DNA from: an uncultured Anaerolineae bacterium | GTDB taxonomy: Bacteria > Chloroflexota > Anaerolineae > J036 > Brachytrichaceae | Assembly: GCA_937959265.1 (NCBI GenBank) | Contig: CALGMA010000005.1 | Coordinates: 124,001 to 188,000 of the forward strand | Direction of reading: 5' to 3' | Length of the DNA: 64,000 nt | In this document: positions 7,707-17,044 of the stretch, in pieces | Layout: every line of letters begins with the position of its first letter | Position numbering within the stretch: the first letter of the stretch is position 1 | Position numbers and translations under genes: made by a program | The notes under the pieces: model-generated | What the model was told of the DNA's origin: nothing | Database searches by the model: none | What the model saw: only the letters and a program-made list of their open reading frames with translations

Positions 7707-8726
7707 TCACGACAATCGCACGCGCGGGTTGAGCAGCGCGTACGAGACATCCACCGCGAAGTTGATCCCGATGTAGATCACCGCGACCAGCAACGTTACC
7801 CCCATGATCGGCGCGAAGTCGAGTTTGGCTGCCGATTCGACGGCATAGCGCCCGATGCCGGGCCAGGCAAACACCGTCTCGGTCATCACTGCGCCGGCCA
7901 TCAGGTTGCCGAAGGCCAGGCCGATGGCCGTCACGGCCGGCAGCGCTGCGTTGCGCAGCGCATGGCGCATCACCACGACGCGCTCGATCAGCCCTTTGGC
8001 CCGCGCCGCGCGGATGTAGTCCTGTTGCAACACTTCGATCATGGCCGAGCGCACGATGCGCGTGATCAGGCTCATGCTGTATGCGCCGAGCACCAGCGCT
8101 GGCAACATGAGATGATGCAACGCATTGGCAAAGGCATCGCCTCGGCCGGCCAGTAGGCTATCCACGGTGAGCAGGCCGGTGACCACCGGCGGCGGCGCCA
8201 TTCGTGGGTTCATCCGGCCAGGGCCGGGCATCCACTGCAGACGGTAATAGAACAGCGACAGGGCCAGCAACCCCAGCCAGAACACTGGCACGCACACGCC
8301 GATCAGCGAGGCTACCCGCGCCAGGTGATCGGCCAGCGTCTCGCGCTTCACCGCGGCGATCACGCCCAGCGGCACACCCAGCGCCACCGCGATCAGCGTC
8401 GCGGCGACCGCCAGCTCCACCGTGGCCGGGAAGTAGCGCGCGATGTCCGCCGAAACCGATTGCTGTGTGACGATGGATTCGCCCAGATCGCCGCAGATGA
8501 GGTTGCCAACGTAGGTGAGGTAGCGCTCGTGCGGCGGCTTATCCAGCCCCCACCGCTCACGGTAGGCTTGCACGATCTGCGGATTGGCCATGGCGCGCTC
8601 GGAGAGCACCATCGCCAGCGGGTCGGCGGGGATCAGGTAGGTGATGACGAAGCCGAGCAACGTCACCAGAAGCAGCAGGGGAACTGTGATCAAGACTCGG
8701 CGGATGAGATAAGCGAGCAGCGACAT
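7707..8726 (-). CDS. Peptide/nickel-type ABC transporter permease, DppB-like
   Basis: A 339-residue integral membrane protein with the canonical DppB start (LIRRVLITVPLLLLVTLLGF, ADPLAMVLSERA), the PPHERYLTYVGNLICGDLGES block and EAA loop YIRAARAKGLIERVVVMRHALRNA. It ends VDVSYALLNPRVRLS. It pairs with the DppC-like gene downstream to form the transmembrane channel. It follows the solute-binding lipoprotein gene across a 113-base gap that contains a hairpin, a common arrangement that lowers permease expression relative to the binding protein. Confidence 0.93.
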   Translation of the reverse strand: MSLLAYLIRRVLITVPLLLLVTLLGFVITYLIPADPLAMVLSERAMANPQIVQAYRERWGLDKPPHERYLTYVGNLICGDLGESIVTQQSVSADIARYFPATVELAVAATLIAVALGVPLGVIAAVKRETLADHLARVASLIGVCVPVFWLGLLALSLFYYRLQWMPGPGRMNPRMAPPPVVTGLLTVDSLLAGRGDAFANALHHLMLPALVLGAYSMSLITRIVRSAMIEVLQQDYIRAARAKGLIERVVVMRHALRNAALPAVTAIGLAFGNLMAGAVMTETVFAWPGIGRYAVESAAKLDFAPIMGVTLLVAVIYIGINFAVDVSYALLNPRVRLS

Positions 8727-8787
8727 GTGGGTGTTGAGGCGATATCCATTCGGCGCGCGGCAACGCCGCAGTAGGCCGGCGCAGATC

Positions 8788-8826
8788 AGAGAGAGGAGCC
8801 ACCCATTGCCGAGGGCTCCCCTCTCT
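8788..8826 (-). terminator. Hairpin between binding protein and permease genes
   Basis: A 13-bp stem (8788-8800 against 8814-8826) with one wobble position and a 13-nt loop lies 13 bases past the stop of the binding-protein gene and before the DppB-like gene. There is no U-run. Placed inside the operon, it most likely causes partial termination or stabilises the upstream transcript, giving more binding protein than channel. Confidence 0.6.
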
Positions 8827-8839
8827 TCCCGAATGAGAC

Positions 8840-10516
8840 TTACTGCGACATGAAGTAATAGTCCAGGAAGTACACCGGGTTGTAGATCACGTCCTTCAGC
8901 TTCGCCGAGGCGACGATCTGCACTTTGGGCTGGATCAGGCCAATGAACGCCGCGTCATCGAGCATAATCTCCTGCACCTTGCGGTACATCTCGGCGCGCT
9001 TGGCCGATTCGGTAATCTTAGCGGCGTCGAGGGCGAGCGTTTCGGCCTCTTTGTTCATGTAGTACACGCGCTTGGCAGCCGATGCGCCCTCTACGGCAAA
9101 TGCCGGCGCCCAGCCGTGCGGGTCGAGGAAGTCCGGCGTCCAGTCGGCGATGGTGGCGGTGAGCTTACCGGCGCGGTAGTCGGCGCGCCAGGTGCTGGCA
9201 TCGCGCGGCTCGACCTTGAGCGTAATGCCTACTTCGGCCAAGTCCTCTTGCAATTTCGCCACCAGGGTGTCGGCCAGGATGACGTTGCTCATCTTGCGCT
9301 CGCCGGGATAGACCATCGTCAGCTCAAAGCCGTTCTCGTAGCCGGCTTCTTTGAGCAGCGCCTTGGCTTGCGCCACGTCGCGCTTGGGCGCCAGCGCCGG
9401 GTCGGTGCCCAGCAAGCCCAACGGGATGATGGTGGGCAGATGCAGCGCCGTGCCGCCGAGCAAGCCGTTGATGATGCCGTCATAGTCAATGGCCAGCTTG
9501 ATTGCTTGGCGCACGCGCTTATCGGCCAACGGCTGGGACAACTCCGAATTCATCGTCAGCGCCAGGTAAGTCATGTCCAGCGTGTTGCCGACGATGATCT
9601 GCAGATCAGGGTTGCCCTCCAGGCGCTTAATGGCGTCCACGTCAAGGCCGACGGCGATGTCAATATCGCCGCGCTCCAGCGCCTGTTGGCGCGCCGCGTC
9701 ATCGGGGATTTCGCGAAAGATGACGCGGTCGAACGGCACTGCCCCGCGCCAGTAGTTCGGGTTGCGCTCGATCACCACTTGCTCGCCGCGTTTCCACTCT
9801 TTGATCATGTAGGGGCCGGTGCCGGCGGAGTTGTTGTCCAGCCAGTCGGTCGCCTTGTCGGCGTCTTTGGCGTCATCGGCGTCTGTGCCGCCCTGCTCCT
9901 TGACCACCTTGGAATCCACTACAGCGAAGTTGGGCGACACCAACATGGACAGAAACGCCGCGTTCGGCTCTTTCAGCGTGATCTTCACCGTCGAGGCGTC
10001 GGGGGCTTCGATGCCAGCGACGTGGTCGCTATATAGCCAGGCCGGGTTGTCCTGCAGCGCGCCCATGCGCTTGAACGAGAACACGACATCCTCGGCGGTC
10101 ATGGGGTTGCCGCTGGCGAACTTCACGTCGCCGCGCAGCTTAAAGGTATAGACCAGCGCATCGTCGGAGATCGTGTAAGACTCGGCCAGCAGCGGCTCGA
10201 CGCGGTCAATCGTCGCGCCTTTGTCGGGGAGCGTGACCAATGTCTCGTACACGGCGCGCATGATCTGCGGCGGCGTGATCTCGTACTGCCGGTGCGGGTC
10301 GAGCGTGCGCGTATCGGCTTTGGGCAGGCCAACTACGAGCGTCTTTGCTTCGGCAGGCGCAGGCTGCGCTGGCGCAGGGGCTTCGGTGGCAGCCGGCTGG
10401 GCTGGTGCGGCTGGCGCCGAGGGTGCAGGCGCCGATGGCTGCGCACATGCTGCGAGCATCAGCCCCACTGCAACGGTCAATCCGACGAACGGAGCATAGC
10501 GATTGGGTGTCTTCAT
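8840..10516 (-). CDS. Family 5 solute-binding lipoprotein of a peptide-type ABC importer
   Basis: The ATG at 10516 gives 558 residues and has a GGGAG about ten bases upstream; an ATG at 10525 is also in frame. The signal peptide ends in the lipobox LAAC, followed by an Ala/Pro-rich tether of about 35 residues. The SBP_bac_5 signature TLDPHRQYEITPPQIMRAVYETL is followed by YTFKLRGDVKFASGNPMTAEDVVFSFKRM and later ADKRVRQAIKLAIDYDGII. These proteins capture oligopeptides, nickel complexes or sugars on the outer face. The ligand cannot be read from sequence. The adjacent dehydrogenase and aminotransferase hint at an amino-acid-derived substrate. Confidence 0.92.
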   Translation of the reverse strand: MKTPNRYAPFVGLTVAVGLMLAACAQPSAPAPSAPAAPAQPAATEAPAPAQPAPAEAKTLVVGLPKADTRTLDPHRQYEITPPQIMRAVYETLVTLPDKGATIDRVEPLLAESYTISDDALVYTFKLRGDVKFASGNPMTAEDVVFSFKRMGALQDNPAWLYSDHVAGIEAPDASTVKITLKEPNAAFLSMLVSPNFAVVDSKVVKEQGGTDADDAKDADKATDWLDNNSAGTGPYMIKEWKRGEQVVIERNPNYWRGAVPFDRVIFREIPDDAARQQALERGDIDIAVGLDVDAIKRLEGNPDLQIIVGNTLDMTYLALTMNSELSQPLADKRVRQAIKLAIDYDGIINGLLGGTALHLPTIIPLGLLGTDPALAPKRDVAQAKALLKEAGYENGFELTMVYPGERKMSNVILADTLVAKLQEDLAEVGITLKVEPRDASTWRADYRAGKLTATIADWTPDFLDPHGWAPAFAVEGASAAKRVYYMNKEAETLALDAAKITESAKRAEMYRKVQEIMLDDAAFIGLIQPKVQIVASAKLKDVIYNPVYFLDYYFMSQ

Positions 10517-10584
10517 TTCTCTCATTCTCCCGACTTAGATTGTTTACGCATCCAACGCGCTGGTGTGCCAACGCGCTAACGCAC

Positions 10585-11604
10585 TCACGGCTCTAGGATC
10601 ACTTTCACCGCCTCGCGGCGATGGACGAGCTCGAGCGCTTCCGCCATGCGCGACAGCGGCAAGGTGTGGGTAATCACCGGCGCCGTTTGCACCCGCCCGC
10701 GCGCGATCAGGTCGAGGCTCGCCTCGAAGTCGTCCCAGGTATAGCAGAAGCTCCCCTCGACGCGCAACTCCCGGCGGATGATCTGCGCCGGATCAAACGC
10801 GGCGCGCTCGTGGAAGATGCCGAGCAGCAACACACGCGCGCCCGGTGCTGCTGCGCGATACAGATCGGCAAACACGCTCGGCTTGCCCGTCGCCTCGATG
10901 ACCACCGAGGACAACACGCCGTCGTTGGCCGCACGCACAGCTTCGGCCAGATCACCGCAGGTCGCGGACTCGATCATAGCGTCGGCGCCGACGCGGCAGG
11001 CAATTTCGCTGCGCAGGCCGCTACGCGGGGTGATGGCAATGACGCGTCGGACGCCGTGCGCACGCACTGCCTGCAACGCATACAGGCCAATCGGCCCCAG
11101 GCCGAAGATTGCCACGTCGTCGCGCGGCTGCAAATTCAAGCGACGGATGCCGCGATAAGATGAGGCGAGCGGGTCAACCGACGCGCCGTCGGCGAAGCTC
11201 AAGTGATCGGGGAGGCGATGGAGCGTCTTGGTCGGAGCCAGCGCATACTCAGCGAATGCGCCGTTGATGTGAATGCCGATCTCGGTGATGCGCGGGCACA
11301 AGTTCTCCTCGCCGCGATAACAGGCTGGGCACGCGCCGCAGCCGATCACCAGGCCCACCGCCACGCGGTCGCCGCGCTGCCAGCCGGTCACACCTGCACC
11401 TAGCGCGTCTATCTCGCCGGCGAATTCGTGGCCGGGGATCAGCGGATAGGGCACTTGCCGGATGCCCTCGAAGATCGGGATGTCAGTGCCGCAGATGCCC
11501 ACTGCGCGCACGCGCACGCGCACCCAGCCGGCCGGTGGCTCCGGCACAGGCGCATCCTGCAACACAAACCCTGGCCCCGGCGACGCCTTAACTACAGCCA
11601 GCAT
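10585..11604 (-). CDS. Zinc-dependent medium-chain alcohol/polyol dehydrogenase
   Basis: A 339-residue MDR enzyme. Catalytic zinc ligands are the Cys of AVGICGTDIPIFEG and the His-Glu of LIPGHEFAGEI. The structural zinc loop has four Cys in GCGACPACYRGEENLC. The Rossmann motif is FGLGPIGLYALQAVRA, for NAD(P). The architecture matches threonine dehydrogenase and sorbitol dehydrogenase relatives; which substrate is used is not evident. It lies 18 bases downstream of the aminotransferase on the same strand, and the pair may oxidise and transaminate the same compound, possibly one brought in by the adjacent importer (inference). Confidence 0.87.
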   Translation of the reverse strand: MLAVVKASPGPGFVLQDAPVPEPPAGWVRVRVRAVGICGTDIPIFEGIRQVPYPLIPGHEFAGEIDALGAGVTGWQRGDRVAVGLVIGCGACPACYRGEENLCPRITEIGIHINGAFAEYALAPTKTLHRLPDHLSFADGASVDPLASSYRGIRRLNLQPRDDVAIFGLGPIGLYALQAVRAHGVRRVIAITPRSGLRSEIACRVGADAMIESATCGDLAEAVRAANDGVLSSVVIEATGKPSVFADLYRAAAPGARVLLLGIFHERAAFDPAQIIRRELRVEGSFCYTWDDFEASLDLIARGRVQTAPVITHTLPLSRMAEALELVHRREAVKVILEP

Positions 11605-11622
11605 AACCCGGCTCGTCCAGAC

Positions 11623-12972
11623 TTAAACAACCAGACTGTGCAACACCTCGATTACCCGCGCCACGACCTCGTCTGCTTGCTGCTCGGTGAGGATCAAGGC
11701 TGGCGCAAAGCGCAGCGCGCTGGGGCCGCACTTGGTCATCACTATGCCGTGTTTGCCCAGCGACTTGATCACTTGCTTCAAGCGGTCGGTGCTGAGGGGT
11801 TGGCCTTGCACGTCCACCAAGTCCACGGCGACCATCAGCCCACGGCCACGCACCTCGCCGATCATCGGCACATGCGCGTGCGCCGCCTCAAAGCCTTGCA
11901 TCAGCCGCGCGCCGACGCGCATCGCGTTCTCCAGCAGGCCTTCTTCGCGCATGATGGCGATCGTCTCCAGGCCGGCGCGGCAGGCGATGGGGTTGCCGCC
12001 AAAGGTGCTGCCGTGCGCTGCCGGCCACCAGCGATCCATGAGATCGGCGCGCGCGATGATGCCACCCAGCGGCAAGCCGCCGCCGATGGCCTTGCCCAAC
12101 GCGACGATGTCGGGCGTGACGCCGCTGTGCTCAAACGCGAACCAGCGGCCGGTGCGTCCCAGGCCGGTCTGCACTTCGTCGGCGATCAGCAACGCGCCGG
12201 TGCGGTCGCACACCTGACGCAGGAAAGGCAGAAAGTCATCCGGCGGCACGATGTAGCCGCCCTCGCCGGCGATCGGCTCAACGAGGATCGCCGCCAGGTC
12301 GTCGGGATGCACCAGCTTGTCGAGCGTCATCTGGATGAACGCTTTCCACTGGCCGCAACAGTCCTGTGGCGCACGCGGCCCGTGGCCAAAAGCGCAGCGC
12401 CCGCAGCTTGGATAGGGCACGTGCTCGACGCCGGCCAGCAGGCCGCCCAGGTGTCGCCGGTAGCCGCTGCTGCTGCCGGTGGCGGCCAGCGCGCCCATTG
12501 GTCGGCCGTGAAAGCCGTCAATGAACGCCAGCACCACGCTGCGGCCGGTGACCGCGCGCGCCAACTTCAGGGCCGATTCCACCGCTTCGCTGCCGCTGTT
12601 GACCAGCAGCGCCTTGCCAGCGTCGAGCGGCGGCGGCATCAGGCTGCGCAGCGTCTCCGCAATTTCCACGTAGGGTGCCATGTAGCCCACATGCGAGGCA
12701 GCATGGATGAGCCGGCCGGCCTGGTCGGTGATCGCCTGCACCACGCGCGGGTGGCAGTGGCCGACGTTCATCGTAGCGATGCCGGCAGCCATGTCGTAGT
12801 AGCGATTGCCCTCGAAGTCGTAGAGGAACACGCCCTCGCCGCGCGCGAAGGCGATGTCGGTATAGCGATAGATTGCCGGGCTGACCACCGCGCGGTCGCG
12901 GGCGATGAGGTCGTCGGAGGTAATCTGCTTGGCACGCCCGTTGGTCGTCGCATCATGTGTAGGCTGAATCAT
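11623..12972 (-). CDS. Class III PLP aminotransferase, GABA/ornithine type
   Basis: The ATG at 12972 (449 residues) has GGAGA just upstream; the longer frame begins with a TTG at 12987. Family features are NVGHCHPRVVQAI, the phosphate-binding LVNSGSEAVESALKLAR, the Asp of IADEVQTGLGRTG that binds the pyridine nitrogen, and the Schiff-base Lys in DIVALGKAIGGGLPLG. GSTFGGNPIACRAGLE is also typical. A Cys-containing insert (YPSCGRCAFGHGPRAPQDCC) lies where some thermophile and archaeal 4-aminobutyrate transaminases carry a similar insertion. A GABA or omega-amino-acid substrate is probable but not proven. Confidence 0.85.
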   Translation of the reverse strand: MIQPTHDATTNGRAKQITSDDLIARDRAVVSPAIYRYTDIAFARGEGVFLYDFEGNRYYDMAAGIATMNVGHCHPRVVQAITDQAGRLIHAASHVGYMAPYVEIAETLRSLMPPPLDAGKALLVNSGSEAVESALKLARAVTGRSVVLAFIDGFHGRPMGALAATGSSSGYRRHLGGLLAGVEHVPYPSCGRCAFGHGPRAPQDCCGQWKAFIQMTLDKLVHPDDLAAILVEPIAGEGGYIVPPDDFLPFLRQVCDRTGALLIADEVQTGLGRTGRWFAFEHSGVTPDIVALGKAIGGGLPLGGIIARADLMDRWWPAAHGSTFGGNPIACRAGLETIAIMREEGLLENAMRVGARLMQGFEAAHAHVPMIGEVRGRGLMVAVDLVDVQGQPLSTDRLKQVIKSLGKHGIVMTKCGPSALRFAPALILTEQQADEVVARVIEVLHSLVV

Positions 12973-13050
12973 GAGAAATCTCCGCAATCATTAGGACAGT
13001 GATAAGCGTAGTGAAAAGTGGCGCTTTGCGCAAGACGACAAATGTGAATA

Positions 13051-13899
13051 TCACTTTGTGCGTGCGCCCCCGACCAGCGCGCCGATGGCCGTGGCGTAGC
13101 CTGGCAGCTCTGGGATGGTGAAGTCCACGCCGTAGTAGCCCCCGACGGTGTGAAGTACTCTGCGCATATATGCCATGTCCACTAGGTGGCCGACGATCAC
13201 GATGTGATCCAGCCGCTCTGCGCGCGCGGCGTTGATGGCGATCACAGCAATCACCTGGCCTACCATCACAGCCACGCCGGCGGCCAGGTCTTCGCGGGCG
13301 ACTTCAGCCAACTCGAGCGCTGCAGCGCGGCCGAAGTTGACCGCGTTCGCGTCGGCCGGCAGTCGGCCAATCGCCCCGCCCGTTGCCTCGATCAGCGTGA
13401 TGTCCACTTTGTTGGAGTCGCCGGCCAGCGCCAGCGCGTCAATCTCCTGTGCGTCGGCAGTGCCGATCAGCAACTTGCATAGGCCGATCAACGTTCCACC
13501 GCCCACGGCGCTGCCAGTGACATGTTGCGCGCTGCCGTCGCGGACAGCGATCATCGCTGTGCCCGAGCCGGCACTGACCACCAGCGCCTCCCGAGAATCT
13601 GGCTGTTGGCGCTGCGCCAGGCGCAGCCCGCCGAAGCCGATTGCTTCAATTTCGCCCACCTTGATGACAGGCACGCCGTCGATCGCATTCGGCAGCCGGC
13701 GATGCTGACCGCCGGTGACGCAAATCCGCTCGAAGTCAGCCGCATCGCGCCCCAGCGCCGCGAGGGCACGCTGTACCTGCGCCACATCCACCTTACGCTG
13801 GCTGGATAGTGTGGCGACCTGGGCGATGTGCCGCGCGTCCGCGTCGCGCATCGCTACGACATCCACATTCGTCAGTCCGAAGTCAATTGCAACTTGCAT
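13051..13899 (-). CDS. coaW: Type II pantothenate kinase
   Basis: The ATG at 13899 gives 282 residues; the frame continues upstream, but that part is out of keeping with the fold and runs into the divergent promoter. The ASKHA nucleotide-binding signatures are AIDFGLTNVDVVAM at the start, ICVTGGQHRRLP, and VSAGSGTAMIAV followed by GSAVGGGTLIGLCKLL, and the C-terminal phosphate/adenosine motifs IVIVGHLVDM and ELPGYATAIGALVGG. Type II PanK phosphorylates pantothenate in the first step of CoA synthesis. Usual family length is about 270-290. It is divergent from the ABC ATPase with only 43 bases between start codons. Confidence 0.82.
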   Translation of the reverse strand: MQVAIDFGLTNVDVVAMRDADARHIAQVATLSSQRKVDVAQVQRALAALGRDAADFERICVTGGQHRRLPNAIDGVPVIKVGEIEAIGFGGLRLAQRQQPDSREALVVSAGSGTAMIAVRDGSAQHVTGSAVGGGTLIGLCKLLIGTADAQEIDALALAGDSNKVDITLIEATGGAIGRLPADANAVNFGRAAALELAEVAREDLAAGVAVMVGQVIAVIAINAARAERLDHIVIVGHLVDMAYMRRVLHTVGGYYGVDFTIPELPGYATAIGALVGGARTK

Positions 13900-13919
13900 C
13901 GTGTGTAGAACAAGTGTGC

Positions 13920-13925
13920 TACAAT
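13920..13925 (+). promoter_or_regulatory. -10-like TACAAT in the 43-base divergent region
   Basis: TACAAT lies 17 bases upstream of the ABC ATPase ATG at 13943. No good -35 element is at the usual distance; TTGCAT at 13894-13899 is 20 bases away and overlaps the pantothenate kinase start. With such a short gap, both genes must share or abut their promoters. Confidence 0.4.
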
Positions 13926-13942
13926 ATTGGCCGAGCCAGCCT

Positions 13943-14935
13943 ATGACTGCCAGCACCGAAAGCGTCCCCATTGTCGTCGAAAATCTGAGCAAGACCTATC
14001 GGGTGCCGGTTCGCGAGGGTGGCTTCGCAGCAGCGGTGTATAGCTTCTTCAAGCGTACCTACCGCGATGTGAAAGCTGTGCAAGATGTCAGCTTCAGGAT
14101 TGGGCGTGGCGAAGTTGTAGGTTTTCTGGGTCCAAACGGCGCTGGCAAGACCACCACGCTGAAGATGTTGTCGGGGTTACTGCATCCGACCAGTGGTCGT
14201 GCAAGTGTGCTCGGTTATACGCCGTGGCAACGCAGCAACGAATACCTGCGCGCGATCACGCTGGTCATGGGCCAGCGCAATCGCCTGTCATGGGACGTCC
14301 CTGCCGCTGACTCCTTCTTGCTGAACAAGGCCATCTACCGCATCGGCGACGAGGACTACAAGCGCACTTTGAGCGAGCTAGATGAGCTGCTGGAACTTGG
14401 CCCAATCACGCGCAAGCCGGTCCGCAACTTGTCGCTCGGCGAGCGGATGAAATGCGAGTTGGCTGCAGCATTGCTGCACCGGCCCCAAGTGCTCTTCCTG
14501 GACGAGCCAACCATTGGCCTAGACCTGGGTGCACAGGCGCGCATCCGGGCGTTCCTACGCGAATACAACTTGCGCAGCGGCGCGACGATCATCCTCACCA
14601 GCCATTACATGGCCGACGTCACCGCGCTGTGCGAACGCATCATCATCATCCATCACGGGTGCTTGAAATATGACGGTGGGCTGAGTGATCTGTCGCGACG
14701 GATTGCGCCTTATAAGCTGATTGGTGTCGTGCTGAAAGATTGCACTGCCTGCGACCTGAGCGCCTACGGTACGATGGTGCCCTCAGAGCAAGACGGCAAA
14801 GTGCTCCTTCAGGTGAAGGCAGACGAAGCCCCCAGCATTACGGCGCGCTTGCTCGCCGAGCAGCCTGTGCAGGACTTGACCGTCGAAGACCCGCCGATCG
14901 AGGACGTGATCAAGGGCGCTTTCCAGGAGGTGTAA
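13943..14935 (+). CDS. ABC-2 exporter ATP-binding protein (COG4586 type)
   Basis: The ATG at 13943 gives 330 residues; the open frame extends to 13715, but that part is antisense to the kinase gene. The Walker A is GFLGPNGAGKTTTLK, the signature NLSLGERMKCELAAALLHRP, the Walker B VLFLDEPTIGLD, and the switch His is in LTSHYMADV. The N-terminal insertion (REGGFAAAVYSFFKRTYRDVKAVQDVSF) is characteristic of the COG4586 group, which works with two COG4587/COG3694 permeases. Those are found at 16232 and 17045, so this is the motor of a three-gene exporter. Substrate is unknown. Confidence 0.9.
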   Translation: MTASTESVPIVVENLSKTYRVPVREGGFAAAVYSFFKRTYRDVKAVQDVSFRIGRGEVVGFLGPNGAGKTTTLKMLSGLLHPTSGRASVLGYTPWQRSNEYLRAITLVMGQRNRLSWDVPAADSFLLNKAIYRIGDEDYKRTLSELDELLELGPITRKPVRNLSLGERMKCELAAALLHRPQVLFLDEPTIGLDLGAQARIRAFLREYNLRSGATIILTSHYMADVTALCERIIIIHHGCLKYDGGLSDLSRRIAPYKLIGVVLKDCTACDLSAYGTMVPSEQDGKVLLQVKADEAPSITARLLAEQPVQDLTVEDPPIEDVIKGAFQEV

Positions 14936-14950
14936 GCGATGCAAGCGACC

Positions 14951-16081
14951 TCAAGATGCGTGCGCCAGTATTGCTTCAACAATCCGTTCGCTCGCCCGGC
15001 CGTCGCCGTATGGGTTCTCGATCGCAGCCATGCGTCGGTAGGCCTCGGCATCGTCGAGCAGCCGCGATGTCTCGCTTACGATCCGGTCGAAGTTGCTGCC
15101 GACCAGGCGTGCCGCGCCAAGGGCGACGACTTCCGGTCGCTCGGTCACCTCGCGCAACACCAGCACCGGCTTGTGCAAACTGGGCGCCTCCTCCTGGATG
15201 CCACCGGAATCAGTGAGGATGAGATAAGCCTGCTGCATCAGTGCGACCATGGTCTCATAGTCCACCGGCTGGATCAAGGCGATATTGGGTGCATTGCCCA
15301 GCAAGGCGCGCGCCGGCCCGACGACGTTGGGGTTGAAGTGAACTGGGTACACGATCTGCACGTCGGGGTAGTGCGCAGCGATGGTGCGCAAGGCGCGACA
15401 AATATTCGCAAAAGGTGCGCCGAAGTTCTCGCGTCGGTGGGAAGTGACCAGGATCATCCGCTTGCCGAAGAACCGCATGTCGAGGTCGCTAATGCGTTCG
15501 ATCAGCATTTGCGAGTTGATGCGCTGAGATGTGGCGAGCAAGGCGTCGATCACCGTATTGCCGGTGACAACGATCTGCTCGGCGCGTACGCCCTCACGCA
15601 GCAGGTGGTCACGTGCTGCCGGCGTGGGCGCGAAGTACAGGTCGGCCAACAAATCGGCGATGCGCCGATTGGCCTCTTCGGGGAAGGGCTGATGCAGGTC
15701 GCCACTGCGCAGCCCGGCCTCGACATGACCAATGCGGATACGCCGATAGAACGCAGCCAGGCTGGCGGCCATCACCGTCGTAGTGTCGCCCTGCACCAGC
15801 ACCCAGTTTGGCTGGACTTCGCTGAACACGCCGTCGAGTGCGGCCAGGATGCGCGCGGTCGAGCCGGCCAGGCTCTGATCCGGCTGCATGAGCTGCAGGT
15901 CGAAGTCTGGGCGAACCCTGAACGACCGGAGCACGGCATCCAGCATCTCGCGATGCTGGCCGGTGGAACACACCAGCGTCTGGATCCGGTCGGCGCGACG
16001 CCGCAACGCTTGGATCACTGGTGCCAGCTTGATCGCTTCGGGTCGTGTGCCCAGCACAGTCATGACTTTCAGCATCGGCAT
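14951..16081 (-). CDS. wecB: UDP-N-acetylglucosamine 2-epimerase (non-hydrolysing)
   Basis: A 376-residue enzyme that interconverts UDP-GlcNAc and UDP-ManNAc for surface polysaccharide synthesis. Seen are VMTVLGTRPEAIKLAPVI at the start, VLVQGDTTTVMAASLAAFY, IGHVEAGLRSGD, PFPEEANRRIADLLADLYFAPT, the catalytic-site ILVTSHRRENFG, and ILTDSGGIQEEAPSLHKPVLVLR. Two start codons (16081 and 16075) are possible. The gene is on the opposite strand, wedged between the ABC ATPase and its two permeases, with only 15 bases between stops on its 3' side. Confidence 0.95.
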   Translation of the reverse strand: MPMLKVMTVLGTRPEAIKLAPVIQALRRRADRIQTLVCSTGQHREMLDAVLRSFRVRPDFDLQLMQPDQSLAGSTARILAALDGVFSEVQPNWVLVQGDTTTVMAASLAAFYRRIRIGHVEAGLRSGDLHQPFPEEANRRIADLLADLYFAPTPAARDHLLREGVRAEQIVVTGNTVIDALLATSQRINSQMLIERISDLDMRFFGKRMILVTSHRRENFGAPFANICRALRTIAAHYPDVQIVYPVHFNPNVVGPARALLGNAPNIALIQPVDYETMVALMQQAYLILTDSGGIQEEAPSLHKPVLVLREVTERPEVVALGAARLVGSNFDRIVSETSRLLDDAEAYRRMAAIENPYGDGRASERIVEAILAHAS

Positions 16082-16231
16082 GCAGGAGTCGAATGATAGA
16101 GCAGATTTCTCGAATCACTGTTGTATGGGGGCGTCGACTTCAGCCGGTGCCGTTTTCGACCGCGAGTCCTGTTGGTTGTAAACCGACGGCTGACCTGCGG
16201 CGAACCTGCTGACACGGATCAGGTTTCAGCC

Positions 16232-17026
16232 ATGTTAGAAATCTACAAACGCTTCTGGCAAGTGAACTGGGCCGAGCAGTGGCAGTATCGCGCCAACTTG
16301 CTGATGTATCTGGCCTATTGGCTGGTGTCGCCGGTGGTGTATCTGGCCGTTTGGACCGCCATCGCCAACGTTGAGGGCAGTGTTGGTGGGCTGACGGCAG
16401 GCGACTTCGTTGCCTATTACCTTACCTTGCTGCCGGTGGATATCGTGACCTCATCCATCACCATCCACGTGCTGGCGTTCAAGATTCAGGAGGGTACGAT
16501 TTCCAACGAGCTGATGCAGCCGGTGCATCCCATTCTCACGAACACGCTGATAAGCAATATCGCTTTCAAGACGCTGATGCTGATCGCGTTTGTGCCAATC
16601 TGGCTCGTGCTGGTGTTGCTGTTCCAGCCCACGCTGACGATTACACCGCTCAGCCTGTTGATCGGCCTCCCGGCGCTGGCGATGGGCTTCATAATCCGCT
16701 TCCTCATCGATAGCATCATCACCCTGGTCGCCTTTTGGACAACGCGCGTGTGGTCCATCTGGCAGTTCAACGAGGCGATCTCGATGCTGCTGAACGGCGC
16801 GTTCGTGCCGCTGGCGCTCATGCCGGCCTGGGTACAGTCCATTGCCCAGCTTTTACCCTACCAGCTCGGGTTGTCGTTTCCTGTCCTGCTCGTCCTGAAC
16901 CGGTTGTCGGCGGAGCAGATCGCACTCAACTTCGGCCTGCAGCTTGTCTGGATCGCTGCGCTGTATGGCGCGTTTGCACTGTTGTGGCGTCAGGCGCTCA
17001 AGCAATACTCTGCCGTCGGCGCCTGA
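16232..17026 (+). CDS. ABC-2 exporter permease (COG4587 type)
   Basis: The ATG at 16232 (264 residues) is chosen because the upstream part of the open frame is Cys/Arg-rich and not membrane-like. The sequence starts MLEIYKRFWQVNWAEQWQYR, typical of COG4587, and has about six TM segments, including PVVYLAVWTAIANVEG and MLIAFVPIWLVLVLLF. The region ISNELMQPVHP matches the conserved short cytosolic loop of the family. It partners the ATPase at 13943 and the permease at 17045. A weak 6-bp stem (AACCTG/CAGGTT) sits just upstream of the start. Confidence 0.85.
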   Translation: MLEIYKRFWQVNWAEQWQYRANLLMYLAYWLVSPVVYLAVWTAIANVEGSVGGLTAGDFVAYYLTLLPVDIVTSSITIHVLAFKIQEGTISNELMQPVHPILTNTLISNIAFKTLMLIAFVPIWLVLVLLFQPTLTITPLSLLIGLPALAMGFIIRFLIDSIITLVAFWTTRVWSIWQFNEAISMLLNGAFVPLALMPAWVQSIAQLLPYQLGLSFPVLLVLNRLSAEQIALNFGLQLVWIAALYGAFALLWRQALKQYSAVGA

Positions 17027-17044
17027 AATCTCGGAGGTGAAGCC

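Noticed and set aside
8204..8470. Plus-strand frame rich in Arg, Ser and Pro
   Set aside because: It is antisense to the DppB-like permease and has low-complexity composition.
11428..13002. A 524-residue plus-strand frame
   Set aside because: It is His/Ala/Arg-rich and wholly antisense to the aminotransferase and dehydrogenase genes, a GC-driven shadow.
13715..13942. N-terminal extension of the ABC ATPase
   Set aside because: This stretch is antisense to the pantothenate kinase start and has no ABC features; the ATG at 13943 is the better start.
16082..16231. Possible riboswitch upstream of the ABC permease
   Set aside because: Only a 6-bp stem (AACCTG/CAGGTT) is visible; it fits no known riboswitch class.
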